Below are positions 56,571-64,000 of a stretch of DNA of 64,000 nucleotides, one piece after another. Position 1 is the stretch's first letter, and every line of letters starts with the position of its first letter. This DNA is from Dickeya chrysanthemi NCPPB 402 (GTDB lineage Bacteria > Pseudomonadota > Gammaproteobacteria > Enterobacterales > Enterobacteriaceae): positions 2,559,442-2,623,441 of the forward strand of contig NZ_CM001974.1 in assembly GCF_000406105.1 (NCBI RefSeq), given 5' to 3'. Both the position numbers and the translations under genes were made by a program. The notes beneath the pieces are model-generated. The model ran no database searches, was not told where the DNA came from, and saw only the letters and a program-made list of their open reading frames with translations.

Positions 56571-57032
56571 ATGCAAAAACCGCAAAGCCTCAGACTTGCG
56601 CTGACCACAGCATTACCGTCATTGAGTAATGCATTGCAGTTTCGAATTCAGGAAGGCGAAATTGCTGCATTGCATGAGCCGTCGTTGTCTTTCGAATACC
56701 GCTATCAGTTGCTGCTGACGCTGGATAATTTCACCGACAACCCCGATACGCTTTTTGTCGCGCTATTATTCTGGGCGCGCCAGAATCAGCCCGATTTATT
56801 AACACGCGAAGGTATTCGTAATAAAGGCATTAGTTTCACTATCGACAATAATCCGGATAATACCCGTACCTTATCTGTTCGCCTTAATTTAACGGAGCGT
56901 AATCGCGTTATTGAGCAGAATCAGACTCTACAGGTACATTATGAGCCGGAACCCGCACCGCCTGAACCGGTTAGCCGCCCTAATGCGCTCTATATTGCCG
57001 GCGAACTGATCAGTCAATGGAAAAGTAATTGA
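56571..57032 (+). CDS. Phage tail completion protein (P2 gpR)
   Basis: 153-residue protein matching P2 gpR (QSLRLALTTALPSL, LSFEYRYQLLLTLDNFT, RPNALYIAGELISQW). It finishes the tail so it can join a head. Start at 56571 fits the family N-terminus; the longer frame runs into the ERIC element. P2 gpS, its usual partner, is missing downstream. Confidence 0.9.
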   Translation: MQKPQSLRLALTTALPSLSNALQFRIQEGEIAALHEPSLSFEYRYQLLLTLDNFTDNPDTLFVALLFWARQNQPDLLTREGIRNKGISFTIDNNPDNTRTLSVRLNLTERNRVIEQNQTLQVHYEPEPAPPEPVSRPNALYIAGELISQWKSN

Positions 57033-57581
57033 TCGGTTGAATGTTACTTTTCGTTATCAGGGCCGTTGCGAAGACGGCCTGTCTTTTCAAGATATAACGC
57101 CGATGACGCTATCTTATAGCCTTGTCATCGCATCTATTTATTCCCGCCGACCATTACCACATTCACGACGTATTTATTAACGCATCGCCCGGATACATCA
57201 GGCACGACAGACATTCATTGCCGGAAACGCCTGCGACTATTATTCAGCAAGACTCCATGCAACGGCACGCCTAAGAACCTATACCCAAAATAATTCGAGT
57301 TGCAGGAAGGCGGCAAGTGAGTGAATCCCGATGAGCTTACTCAGGTAAGTGATTCGGGTGAACGAACGCCGCCAACACACCTGCAACTTGAAGTATGACG
57401 GGTATATCTCAATAGTCGGAATGGGAAAGGCGTGCTTTTAGCCCATCGCCTCCTCACTCATGCAGGCTTTGCCATACCGCGATGTCGCATCCCCGGTACG
57501 CATATTGCCTATCGGTGGTATCCCTGGCCACACAACCGAGGAAAATTGTCTCATGACGTGGGAAGACGCATGCTTCCCACC
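57033..57581. other. Gap in the P2 tail cluster with ERIC element
   Basis: 549 nt between gpR and gpV, where P2 has gene S. It contains an ERIC copy (57280-57406) and no supportable gene. Confidence 0.7.
57280..57406. repeat. ERIC element, 127 bp, standard length
   Basis: Ends TATACCCAAAATAATTCGAG and CTTGAAGTATGACGGGTATA; core GATGAGCTTACTCAGGTAAG. It has no internal insert and lies between gpR and gpV of the prophage remnant. Confidence 0.93.
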
Positions 57582-58223
57582 ATGAATACATACGAATATC
57601 TCTCCGAAATCCAGCGCGCACTGCGTAACCTGATTCGTATCGGCGTCGTGACCGAAGTCGATACCCAACAGGCACGCTGCCGCGTGCAAACCGGTGGCAT
57701 GGTCACCGGATGGCTCCACTGGCTGTCCCGTCGCGCGGGGAGTTCCCGCGAATGGTGGGCGCCGTCGGTGGGTGAACAGGTACTCATACTCGCTATAGGA
57801 GGCGAGCTCAATACGGCTTTTGTCGTACCGGGTATTTACAGCGACCACCACCCTGCGCCATCAGTGTCGGCGGATGCCTGTCACATCCGCTTTCCCGATG
57901 GCGCCGTGATGGAATATGAACCGGCTAACGGCGCACTGACCGTGACCGGTATCAAAACCGCCACTGTCGTCGCAGCGGAATCTGTGTCCGTTACCACGAA
58001 AAACGTCACCATCAACGCCAGCGAACGCATCACGCTGGATACACCGGAAGTCGTCTGTACGCATAAGTTGATCACCCAGACTATTGAGGTACAGCAAGGC
58101 GGCAGCATCACAGGCAGCGTCACGCATTCAGGAGGAAGCTTCTCCTCTAACGGCGTGGTGGTGCATACCCATCAACACGGCGGCGTACAAAGTGGCGGCG
58201 GCACAACAGGAGGACCTTTATGA
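57582..58223 (+). CDS. Baseplate spike protein V (P2 gpV)
   Basis: 213-residue membrane-piercing spike of a contractile tail. It matches P2 gpV (RCRVQTGGMVTGWLHWLSRRAG, WWAPSVGEQVLILA), with the repeating beta-helix part and the metal-binding apex HTHQHGG near the C-terminus. Start at 57582 aligns with P2. It overlaps gpW by 4 nt. Confidence 0.94.
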   Translation: MNTYEYLSEIQRALRNLIRIGVVTEVDTQQARCRVQTGGMVTGWLHWLSRRAGSSREWWAPSVGEQVLILAIGGELNTAFVVPGIYSDHHPAPSVSADACHIRFPDGAVMEYEPANGALTVTGIKTATVVAAESVSVTTKNVTINASERITLDTPEVVCTHKLITQTIEVQQGGSITGSVTHSGGSFSSNGVVVHTHQHGGVQSGGGTTGGPL

Positions 58224-58570
58224 CCAGCACATCGTACACCGGCATGAACCGCAACACCGGCAGCAGTCTCAGCGATCTGGAACACCTACGCCAAAGTGTG
58301 CGCGACATTCTGACTACTCCACAAGGCAGCCGGGTCATGCGGCGCGATTACGGCTCGCTGCTTTCCTCACTGATCGACCAGCCGCAGACGCCCGCCCTGA
58401 AGCTACAGGTACAGGCTGCCTGCTATGTCGCGCTGTTGAAGTGGGAGCCTCGACTGACGCTGACATCCATCTCCATGGAAAGCCACTACGACGGCCAGTT
58501 GATTGTGGATATTTCCGGCACGCTGGCCGGCAACAGTACATCCCTTTCGTTAACCATTCCTGTGAGCTGA
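58220..58570 (+). CDS. Baseplate wedge protein W (P2 gpW)
   Basis: 116-residue gp25-like wedge protein (MNRNTGSSLSDLEHLRQSVRDILTTPQGSRVMRRDYGS). Family members join sheath and baseplate. The start overlaps gpV and the stop is 4 nt before gpJ. Confidence 0.93.
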   Translation: MTSTSYTGMNRNTGSSLSDLEHLRQSVRDILTTPQGSRVMRRDYGSLLSSLIDQPQTPALKLQVQAACYVALLKWEPRLTLTSISMESHYDGQLIVDISGTLAGNSTSLSLTIPVS

Positions 58571-58574
58571 GATT

Positions 58575-59483
58575 ATGCCCATTATCGATTTAAGTCAGTT
58601 ACCCGCCCCCAACGTCGTTGAAACGCTGGATTATGAAACCCTGTACGCCACGCGTAAGGAAACGCTGTTATCACTTTACAGTGACGATGAACGCGCCGCT
58701 ATCGCACGCACCCTGACGCTGGAATCAGAACCGCTGGTAAAACTGTTGCAGGAAAACGCTTACCGCGAACTCCTGCTGCGCCAGCGTATCAATGAAGCCG
58801 CACAGGCTGGGATGCTGGCGTTCGCCCGGGGCAATGACCTGGACCAACTAGGCGCTAACGTCAATGTTTCCCGCCTGGTGATTACCCCGGCAGACGCGAC
58901 TACCGTCCCCCCGACCGCGGCGGTAATGGAATCGGATACCGACTTCCGTTTACGCATCCAGCAGGCTTATGAAGGTTTGAGCGTGGCAGGCTCCATCGGT
59001 GCCTACCAGTTCCATGGTCGCAGCGCCAGCGGCCAGGTCGCGGATATCTCGGTGATCAGCCCCGGCCCCGCTCAGGTGTTGGTATCGGTCCTGTCACGGG
59101 AAAATGACGGCGCCGCCAGCGATGCGCTTATCGCCACCGTTAACGCCGCACTTAACGCCGAGGATGTCAGGCCGGTAGCCGACCAGGTCACCGTCAAATC
59201 TGCAGTGATTGTTCCTTACGATATTCATGCCACGCTCTATCTTTATCCCGGCCCGGAAGCCGAGCCGATCCGCGCTGCCGCTGAGAAGAAACTGCAGAGT
59301 TATGTCAGTAGCCAGCACCGTCTGGGGCGTGATATTCGTCGCTCAGCCATCTATGCGGCGCTGCATGTGGAAGGGGTACAGCGGGTGGAACTGGCCAGCC
59401 CGGCGGCGGATATCGTGCTGGATGATACCCAGGCGTCGCACTGCACCGGCTATACCCTGACATTAGGGGGAACGGATGAATAA
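58575..59483 (+). CDS. Baseplate wedge protein J (P2 gpJ)
   Basis: 302-residue Mu gp47/P2 gpJ-type wedge protein (MPIIDLSQLPAPNVVETLDYE; AMLAFARGNDLDQLGANVNVSR). It forms the baseplate periphery with gpI and gpW. Overlaps gpI by 8 nt. Confidence 0.94.
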   Translation: MPIIDLSQLPAPNVVETLDYETLYATRKETLLSLYSDDERAAIARTLTLESEPLVKLLQENAYRELLLRQRINEAAQAGMLAFARGNDLDQLGANVNVSRLVITPADATTVPPTAAVMESDTDFRLRIQQAYEGLSVAGSIGAYQFHGRSASGQVADISVISPGPAQVLVSVLSRENDGAASDALIATVNAALNAEDVRPVADQVTVKSAVIVPYDIHATLYLYPGPEAEPIRAAAEKKLQSYVSSQHRLGRDIRRSAIYAALHVEGVQRVELASPAADIVLDDTQASHCTGYTLTLGGTDE

Positions 59484-60087
59484 AAGTCCCCTGTTGCCCC
59501 CCGGTTCATCTCCTCTGGAGCATGCGGTCGCCACGACCGGTGCCAGTCTGGAAAAGGTACCTATCCCCCTGCGCCAAATTTGGAATCCCGACACTTGCCC
59601 GGTCGAGCTGCTGCCCTATCTGGCCTGGACATTATCGGTTGATCGCTGGGATGAAAGCTGGTCGGAAGCCGTCAAACGAAAAGTCATCAAAGATGCATTT
59701 TTTATCCACCGCCATAAAGGCACCATCGGTGCGCTGCGTCGGGTGGTCGAACCGCTGGGGTATCTGATTCGCATCAAAGAGTGGTGGCAAACCGGCGATG
59801 CTCCCGGCACCTTCCGGCTGGATATCGGCATTCAGGAATCAGGCATTACGGAAGAGTCTTTTCAGGAACTGGAGCGGCTGATTGCCGACGCCAAACCCGT
59901 CAGCCGCCAGATGTTGGGGCTGAATATCAATCTGGATACAAAAGGTACCGTCTCGCTGGGCGCCAGTTCTTACAGCGGCGATGAGTTGACCATCTATCCT
60001 TACTTCCCGGAAACCATCAGTGTCTCGGGCGAAGAGTTCACCGGCGGAGCAATTCATCTTATTGATGATCTGAATGTCGGCGGTTAA
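59476..60087 (+). CDS. Baseplate protein I (P2 gpI)
   Basis: 203-residue P2 gpI-type protein (LLPPGSSPLEHAVA, NPDTCPVELLPYLAWTLSVDRWDESW) linking the fibre to the baseplate. A strong terminator follows directly, which is unusual because in P2 the fibre gene continues in the same operon. Confidence 0.93.
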   Translation: MNKSPLLPPGSSPLEHAVATTGASLEKVPIPLRQIWNPDTCPVELLPYLAWTLSVDRWDESWSEAVKRKVIKDAFFIHRHKGTIGALRRVVEPLGYLIRIKEWWQTGDAPGTFRLDIGIQESGITEESFQELERLIADAKPVSRQMLGLNINLDTKGTVSLGASSYSGDELTIYPYFPETISVSGEEFTGGAIHLIDDLNVGG

Positions 60088-60102
60088 TTTGTGCTTCCTC
60101 TC

Positions 60103-60131
60103 AAGCCAGCTTACGCTGGCTTTTTTTTTAT
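60103..60131 (+). terminator. Intrinsic terminator between gpI and gpH
   Basis: AGCCAGC-TTAC-GCTGGCT followed by nine T residues; a textbook rho-independent terminator 15 nt after gpI. Confidence 0.9.
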
Positions 60132-60323
60132 GCCGAATCGCCCGATTGTTGTCTCTGCCTTACGCCAACGCCCATTGAGTGCGATCCTCCCGCCGCTCTC
60201 GCATACTACCCTCACTCAATCACAGCCGGGACTCTTTGCCGGCTGGTTATCACCAGTCAGTATCCCCGGCTTCTCCGATGCCCCTTGCGGCATCCTTCCC
60301 TATTAACCGTATGAGTAATCTGC

Positions 60324-61484
60324 ATGAGTACAAAATACTTTGCTTTACTGACGAATACCGGCGCGGCGAAATTAGCTAACGCCACGGCGCTGGGTAGCCA
60401 CCTGGCCATCACGCAAATGGCGGTCGGCGATGGCGGCGGCAGCCTGCCTACCCCGACGCCGGCCCAAACCAAACTGATCAATGAGAAACGCCGCGCTACG
60501 CTCAACGCACTGAGTGTTGACCCTAAAAACCCCAACCAAATCATTGCCGAGCAGGTTATTCCTGAAAATGAGGGCGGTTGGTGGATCCGTGAAATCGGTT
60601 TGTATGACAGCGACGGTGATCTGGTTGCCGTCGCAAACTGCGCCGATACCTATAAACCACTGCTACAGGAAGGCTCAGGCCGGGTACAAACCGTACGCAT
60701 GATCCTGATTGTCAATAGCGCCGACGCCATTACCCTGAAAATCGACCCAGCCGTGGTACTGGCGACCCGCCAGTATGTCGATGATACGGCTGTTGAGGTC
60801 AAGGCATACGCCGACAGCCAGCTCAACGCACATGTCGCCGCCGCCAATCCCCACCCGCAATATGCCCCACTCAGCAGCCCCGCGCTGACCGGCGCACCTA
60901 CCGCACCGACGGCGGCCAATAGCGCGAACTCCACGCAAGTGGCGACCACCGCATTTGTCAAAAACACGGCATTGCTCAAAGAACAAAACGGTGCGGATAT
61001 CGCGAATAAATCGGCCTTTCTCGCAAACCTGGGTTTAAGCGACACGCTGAAAATCGCCGATATCGTCGGTATCCCGCTGCCCTGGCCGCAAGCCACACCG
61101 CCCGCCGGCTGGCTGAAATGCAACGGTCAGGCGTTCGACAAAAACGCCTTCCCGAAACTGGCGCAGGCTTACCCCGGCGGCGTGCTGCCGGATCTGCGCG
61201 GTGAATTTATTCGCGGCTGGGATGATGGCCGAGGGGTGGATGCGGGGCGTGCTCTGGGTTCAGTGCAAGCGGATGAACTCCGTTCTCACAAACACCGCTT
61301 CGTTAATGAATATGGCACACCGACAGAAGGGATCATTGCATTTAGCGATGAGAATAATGAAAAGATTGAAGTTACTCTCTCATCGGGGGCACGTGCGCAT
61401 ACATACATTTTTATGGAGAAAACGGGGGGCGTTGAAACCCGCCCACGCAATATCGCGTTTAGCTACATCGTGAGGGCCGCCTGA
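60324..61484 (+). CDS. Phage tail fibre protein (P2 gpH-like)
   Basis: 386-residue fibre, shorter than P2 gpH (about 670). The N-terminal attachment domain (about 1-160; STKYFALLTNTGAAKLANA) is followed by a hinge with HPQYAPLSSPALTGAPTAPT repeats and a C-terminal collar-type domain (PPAGWLKCNGQAFDKNAFPKLAQAYP, LPDLRGEFIRGWDDGRG). The C-terminal part determines host range in the family. No chaperone gene (gpG/tfa) follows, and no invertase or alternative fibre end is visible nearby. Confidence 0.9.
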   Translation: MSTKYFALLTNTGAAKLANATALGSHLAITQMAVGDGGGSLPTPTPAQTKLINEKRRATLNALSVDPKNPNQIIAEQVIPENEGGWWIREIGLYDSDGDLVAVANCADTYKPLLQEGSGRVQTVRMILIVNSADAITLKIDPAVVLATRQYVDDTAVEVKAYADSQLNAHVAAANPHPQYAPLSSPALTGAPTAPTAANSANSTQVATTAFVKNTALLKEQNGADIANKSAFLANLGLSDTLKIADIVGIPLPWPQATPPAGWLKCNGQAFDKNAFPKLAQAYPGGVLPDLRGEFIRGWDDGRGVDAGRALGSVQADELRSHKHRFVNEYGTPTEGIIAFSDENNEKIEVTLSSGARAHTYIFMEKTGGVETRPRNIAFSYIVRAA

Positions 61485-61572
61485 TATCTGGTGAAACTGA
61501 GCCGGGTAATGTCGCCACGGCGTCGGCGGCCTCGTGGCCGGATAAATCCGGAATATAACCGGTAAACCACCA

Positions 61573-61599
61573 CGCGGTGGGGGGACTCACCGCGTTTTT
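61573..61599 (+). terminator. Terminator after the tail fibre gene
   Basis: CGCGGTG and CACCGCG stem followed by TTTTTA; marks the right edge of the recognisable prophage remnant. Confidence 0.7.
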
Positions 61600-61689
61600 A
61601 TGCTTTGCGTTTTATACTATGTATTGTCATAAAAACGTCGTATTACAGTTTTAGTGTGATGTCGCCGATTTCTTTTACGGGGTTCGACC

Positions 61690-63045
61690 ATGCACCTTCA
61701 TTTATCATTTCTGCCCTTGCTTCTGCTGGCCCATGTTGTTCAGGCGGCGGATATTCAAACCGAGCAGTACCAGATTACTTTTCCTGATAATGATCGGGTC
61801 AGTTATCCCGGTAAATGGCAGACGCGTTTCCCCAACGGTTTTCCCATGGGAGTCGGTTCCGGGTTGTCATTTATCGGGCGGGATGGTGACAAGCTGATGT
61901 TTGTTACCGTTACCGATCGCGGGCCGAATGCCGATGCGCCGGAATATCAGGGTAAAGAGGCAAAAATTTTTGCTGCGCCCGACTTTGTTCCTTCAATCAT
62001 GCTCATTACCGTCGATGCCAAAAGCGCACAAGCCACAGCGTTGCGTCAGTTGCATGACGAATCTAGTCCCGTCAGCGGTTTGCCATTGCCCGGTTCGTTA
62101 ATCGGTACCACCAATGAAGTGGCGCTTAGCGATGTGCTGAAAAAACTACCGGACGATCGCCGTGGACTGGATACCGAAGGGATTACACCCGATGGTCAGG
62201 GCGGTTTTTGGCTTTCAGACGAGTATGGTCCGTTTCTGATTCAGATTGATGCTCAGGGCAAGATCCTGAAAAAGGTGGGCCCAACGCCGCTAAGTGGTGA
62301 ACAAGGGTTAGCCAGCGGTTTACCCAATATTCTTAAATGGCGCCAGCCAAACCGGGGTTTTGAGGGTATTACCCGGATGCCGGACGGCCGCATTCTTGCT
62401 GCAGTACAAAGCACGCTGGATATTGATGGGAAAACACAAAACAAAGCGCTGTTTACTCGTTTAGTCAGTTTTGACCCAGCAACGGGCAAAACAGCGATGT
62501 ATGGCTATCCGCTCGATACGGATCGGTGGAAAAAAACCGGTGACGCCAAAATTGGCGATATGGTTGCACTGAACGATCATGAGGTCCTGGTGATTGAACA
62601 AGGTGCGGACAAAAACAAGGTCATGCACAACCTGATCTATCGCGTTGATCTTCGCGAAGCCAGTGATCTGACCCTGCTGGATGCGACGCGGCCAGCAGAG
62701 TGGAATGATGCCGACACGCTGACAAAACGCGGCATCGTGCTCGCGAAAAAACAACAACTGGTTGATTTACGTCAGTTGGGCTGGAAACCGGAGAAAGCCG
62801 AAGGATTGGCGCTGATTGACGCCAGTACGCTGGCGGTAACCAATGACAACGATTTTGGTTTACAGTCTGTGTTGGTTAATCCCACCAATGATGTGAAAAA
62901 AATTGGCAAATATCAGGTCGGGTCTGATGGCAGGCTATTGCTGGGCGGCCAGCCCGTCGATACCCGACTGGAGCTGGAATCACTGCCCAAGAATGAGGCA
63001 AGTAGCCAATTATGGATCATCCATCTTCCTCAACCACTTCGTTAA
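61690..63045 (+). CDS. Secreted phytase-like (esterase-like) protein
   Basis: 451 residues with a signal peptide (LPLLLLAHVVQA, cleavage before ADIQTEQ). The mature part belongs to the phytase-like/esterase-like beta-propeller family (PF13449 type): SGLSFIGRDGDKLMFVTVTDRGPNAD, DTEGITPDGQGGFWLSDEYGPFL and NRGFEGITRMPDGRILAAVQS. Members may be periplasmic phosphatases or binding proteins; activity is not proven by sequence. It has no operon partner upstream, where the prophage ends. Confidence 0.85.
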   Translation: MHLHLSFLPLLLLAHVVQAADIQTEQYQITFPDNDRVSYPGKWQTRFPNGFPMGVGSGLSFIGRDGDKLMFVTVTDRGPNADAPEYQGKEAKIFAAPDFVPSIMLITVDAKSAQATALRQLHDESSPVSGLPLPGSLIGTTNEVALSDVLKKLPDDRRGLDTEGITPDGQGGFWLSDEYGPFLIQIDAQGKILKKVGPTPLSGEQGLASGLPNILKWRQPNRGFEGITRMPDGRILAAVQSTLDIDGKTQNKALFTRLVSFDPATGKTAMYGYPLDTDRWKKTGDAKIGDMVALNDHEVLVIEQGADKNKVMHNLIYRVDLREASDLTLLDATRPAEWNDADTLTKRGIVLAKKQQLVDLRQLGWKPEKAEGLALIDASTLAVTNDNDFGLQSVLVNPTNDVKKIGKYQVGSDGRLLLGGQPVDTRLELESLPKNEASSQLWIIHLPQPLR

Positions 63046-63201
63046 AACCGAAATACTTGTCAGGCAGCGCCTCCTCAGCGGATGCGCTGCTTTATTTATC
63101 TGATGCGTGAAATTTTTCCCACCATTATATTTCCCTATCGGAAATAATTGTTTACAGTGTAAGCCATTGTGAACATTTTGCGGTATTGTTGGAGAAAAAG
63201 C

Positions 63202-64000
63202 GTGACAGGTTCCACCGCGATTGACGTACGCCAGCTGATTAACCAGCGCCCTCTTGGGGCTTACCAGAAACTGATCGTTTTCCTTTGTTTTTGTATTATT
63301 GCGCTTGATGGCATGGACATTGCCATTATGGGCTTTATCGCCCCCTCGCTGAAAGCTGCGTGGGGAATTGGCAATGCAGAACTGGCCGTGGTTATCAGCG
63401 CGGCGTTGATTGGCCTGGCGGTCGGCGCCATGGTGTCCGGACCGCTGGCAGACTGGCGCGGACGTAAAACCATCATTATTGCCAGTGTATTCCTGTTTGG
63501 CCTGTGGACGTTGTTAACCGCATTTTCCCAAAATCTGCAACACATGGTCATTTTTCGCTTTCTGACCGGGTTAGGTTTGGGAGCGGCGATGCCGAATGTC
63601 GGCACACTGGTATCGGAGTTTGCACCGGAGAAAAAACGTTCCTTCATCATCACCGTGGTCTTCTGCGGCTTCAGTTTCGGCGCTGCCAGCGGCGGGTTTG
63701 CCGCCTCCTGGATGATTCCTCAGTGGGGCTGGCATTCGGTATTGCTGATGGGCGGTATTCTGCCGCTTCTGCTGGTGCCGTTCCTGTTGCTAAAGCTGCC
63801 TGAATCAGTGCGCTTTTTGGTTAGCAAGCGGGCGGATTCGCGTCAAATACACCCGATCGTAGACAAGATAGCCCCCGGCGTGACCCAGGCGGATAGCTTG
63901 TTCGCCATGCCGGTGGCCGAAAAACCGCCTGCTTTCGCCGTTCGGCTGGTGTTATCCCGCTCTTATCGATTCGGCAGTATTATGCTGTGGGGCGGTTATT
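63202..64000 (+). CDS. MFS transporter, aromatic acid:H+ symporter family (partial)
   Basis: The reading frame starts with GTG after TTGGAGAAAAAGC and is open to the window edge (266 codons visible), so the C-terminal half is missing. It has the AAHS-type features DGMDIAIMGFIAPSL in the first helix and DWRGRKT in the loop between helices 2 and 3, with FRFLTGLGLGAAMPN in helix 4. Relatives (PcaK, BenK, MhpT) import aromatic acids such as 4-hydroxybenzoate or protocatechuate. The substrate cannot be fixed from this part. Confidence 0.85.
   Translation, partial: MTGSTAIDVRQLINQRPLGAYQKLIVFLCFCIIALDGMDIAIMGFIAPSLKAAWGIGNAELAVVISAALIGLAVGAMVSGPLADWRGRKTIIIASVFLFGLWTLLTAFSQNLQHMVIFRFLTGLGLGAAMPNVGTLVSEFAPEKKRSFIITVVFCGFSFGAASGGFAASWMIPQWGWHSVLLMGGILPLLLVPFLLLKLPESVRFLVSKRADSRQIHPIVDKIAPGVTQADSLFAMPVAEKPPAFAVRLVLSRSYRFGSIMLWGGY

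Noticed and set aside
60091..60306. 71-codon frame between gpI and gpH
   Set aside because: It spans the intrinsic terminator (poly-Phe from the T-run) and resembles no phage protein.

Overview
The window looks like chromosome from an enterobacterium of the Pectobacteriaceae, most likely Dickeya. This is inferred from gene content and order: a prc-proQ-msrC-letA-letB-rsmF-yebW block as in E. coli, a narXL/narK/narGHJI block, ERIC elements, a P2-type prophage remnant, and two closely related chemoreceptors ending in a DWE(S)F-type tail. No rRNA, tRNA, CRISPR array or insertion sequence was recognised.

Layout. 152-4136: the peptide transporter sbmA, an ERIC element and a chemoreceptor gene with a perfect CRP-type site upstream. 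4402-13745: a nitrogen-scavenging locus. gabT and gabD, followed by a solute-binding protein and two permeases, run leftward; a MocR/GabR-type regulator and the matching ABC ATPase run rightward. Both transporter parts carry a sigma-54-like promoter and the same TGTGCA-N3-TGCACA palindrome upstream, so the split transporter appears co-regulated; GABA or a polyamine is the likely substrate. 13918-16592: pptA and a mesX-mesD pair, a folate-independent methionine synthase with its DUF1852 partner. 16699-20343: an AraC-type regulator divergent from a four-gene cluster (two short-chain dehydrogenases, an NTF2-like and a YCII-like protein) with three copies of a 16-bp site between them. 20592-22649: a phd-doc toxin-antitoxin pair lying between yiaY and a 132-bp decayed copy of the yiaY 3' end.

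23025-34679: nitrate respiration. narGHJI and narK run leftward and narX-narL rightward, with recognisable FNR, NarL and IHF-type sites. 34940-47075: an acyltransferase, a DUF481 outer-membrane protein, then Prc protease, ProQ RNA chaperone, MsrC, the LetA/LetB lipid-transport bridge, RsmF and YebW. 47323-49317: a second chemoreceptor. 49427-50072: two ERIC elements.

50297-61484: a decayed P2-like prophage. It keeps a CI-type repressor with a duplicated DNA-binding domain, a divergent early promoter, small early genes, the rolling-circle initiator gpA, and tail genes X, R, V, W, J, I and H. It lacks a visible integrase, all head genes, lysis genes, sheath, tube and tape measure. ERIC elements sit at two of the gaps where P2 genes are missing. 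The window closes with a secreted phytase-like protein and the start of an aromatic-acid/H+ symporter that runs off the end.
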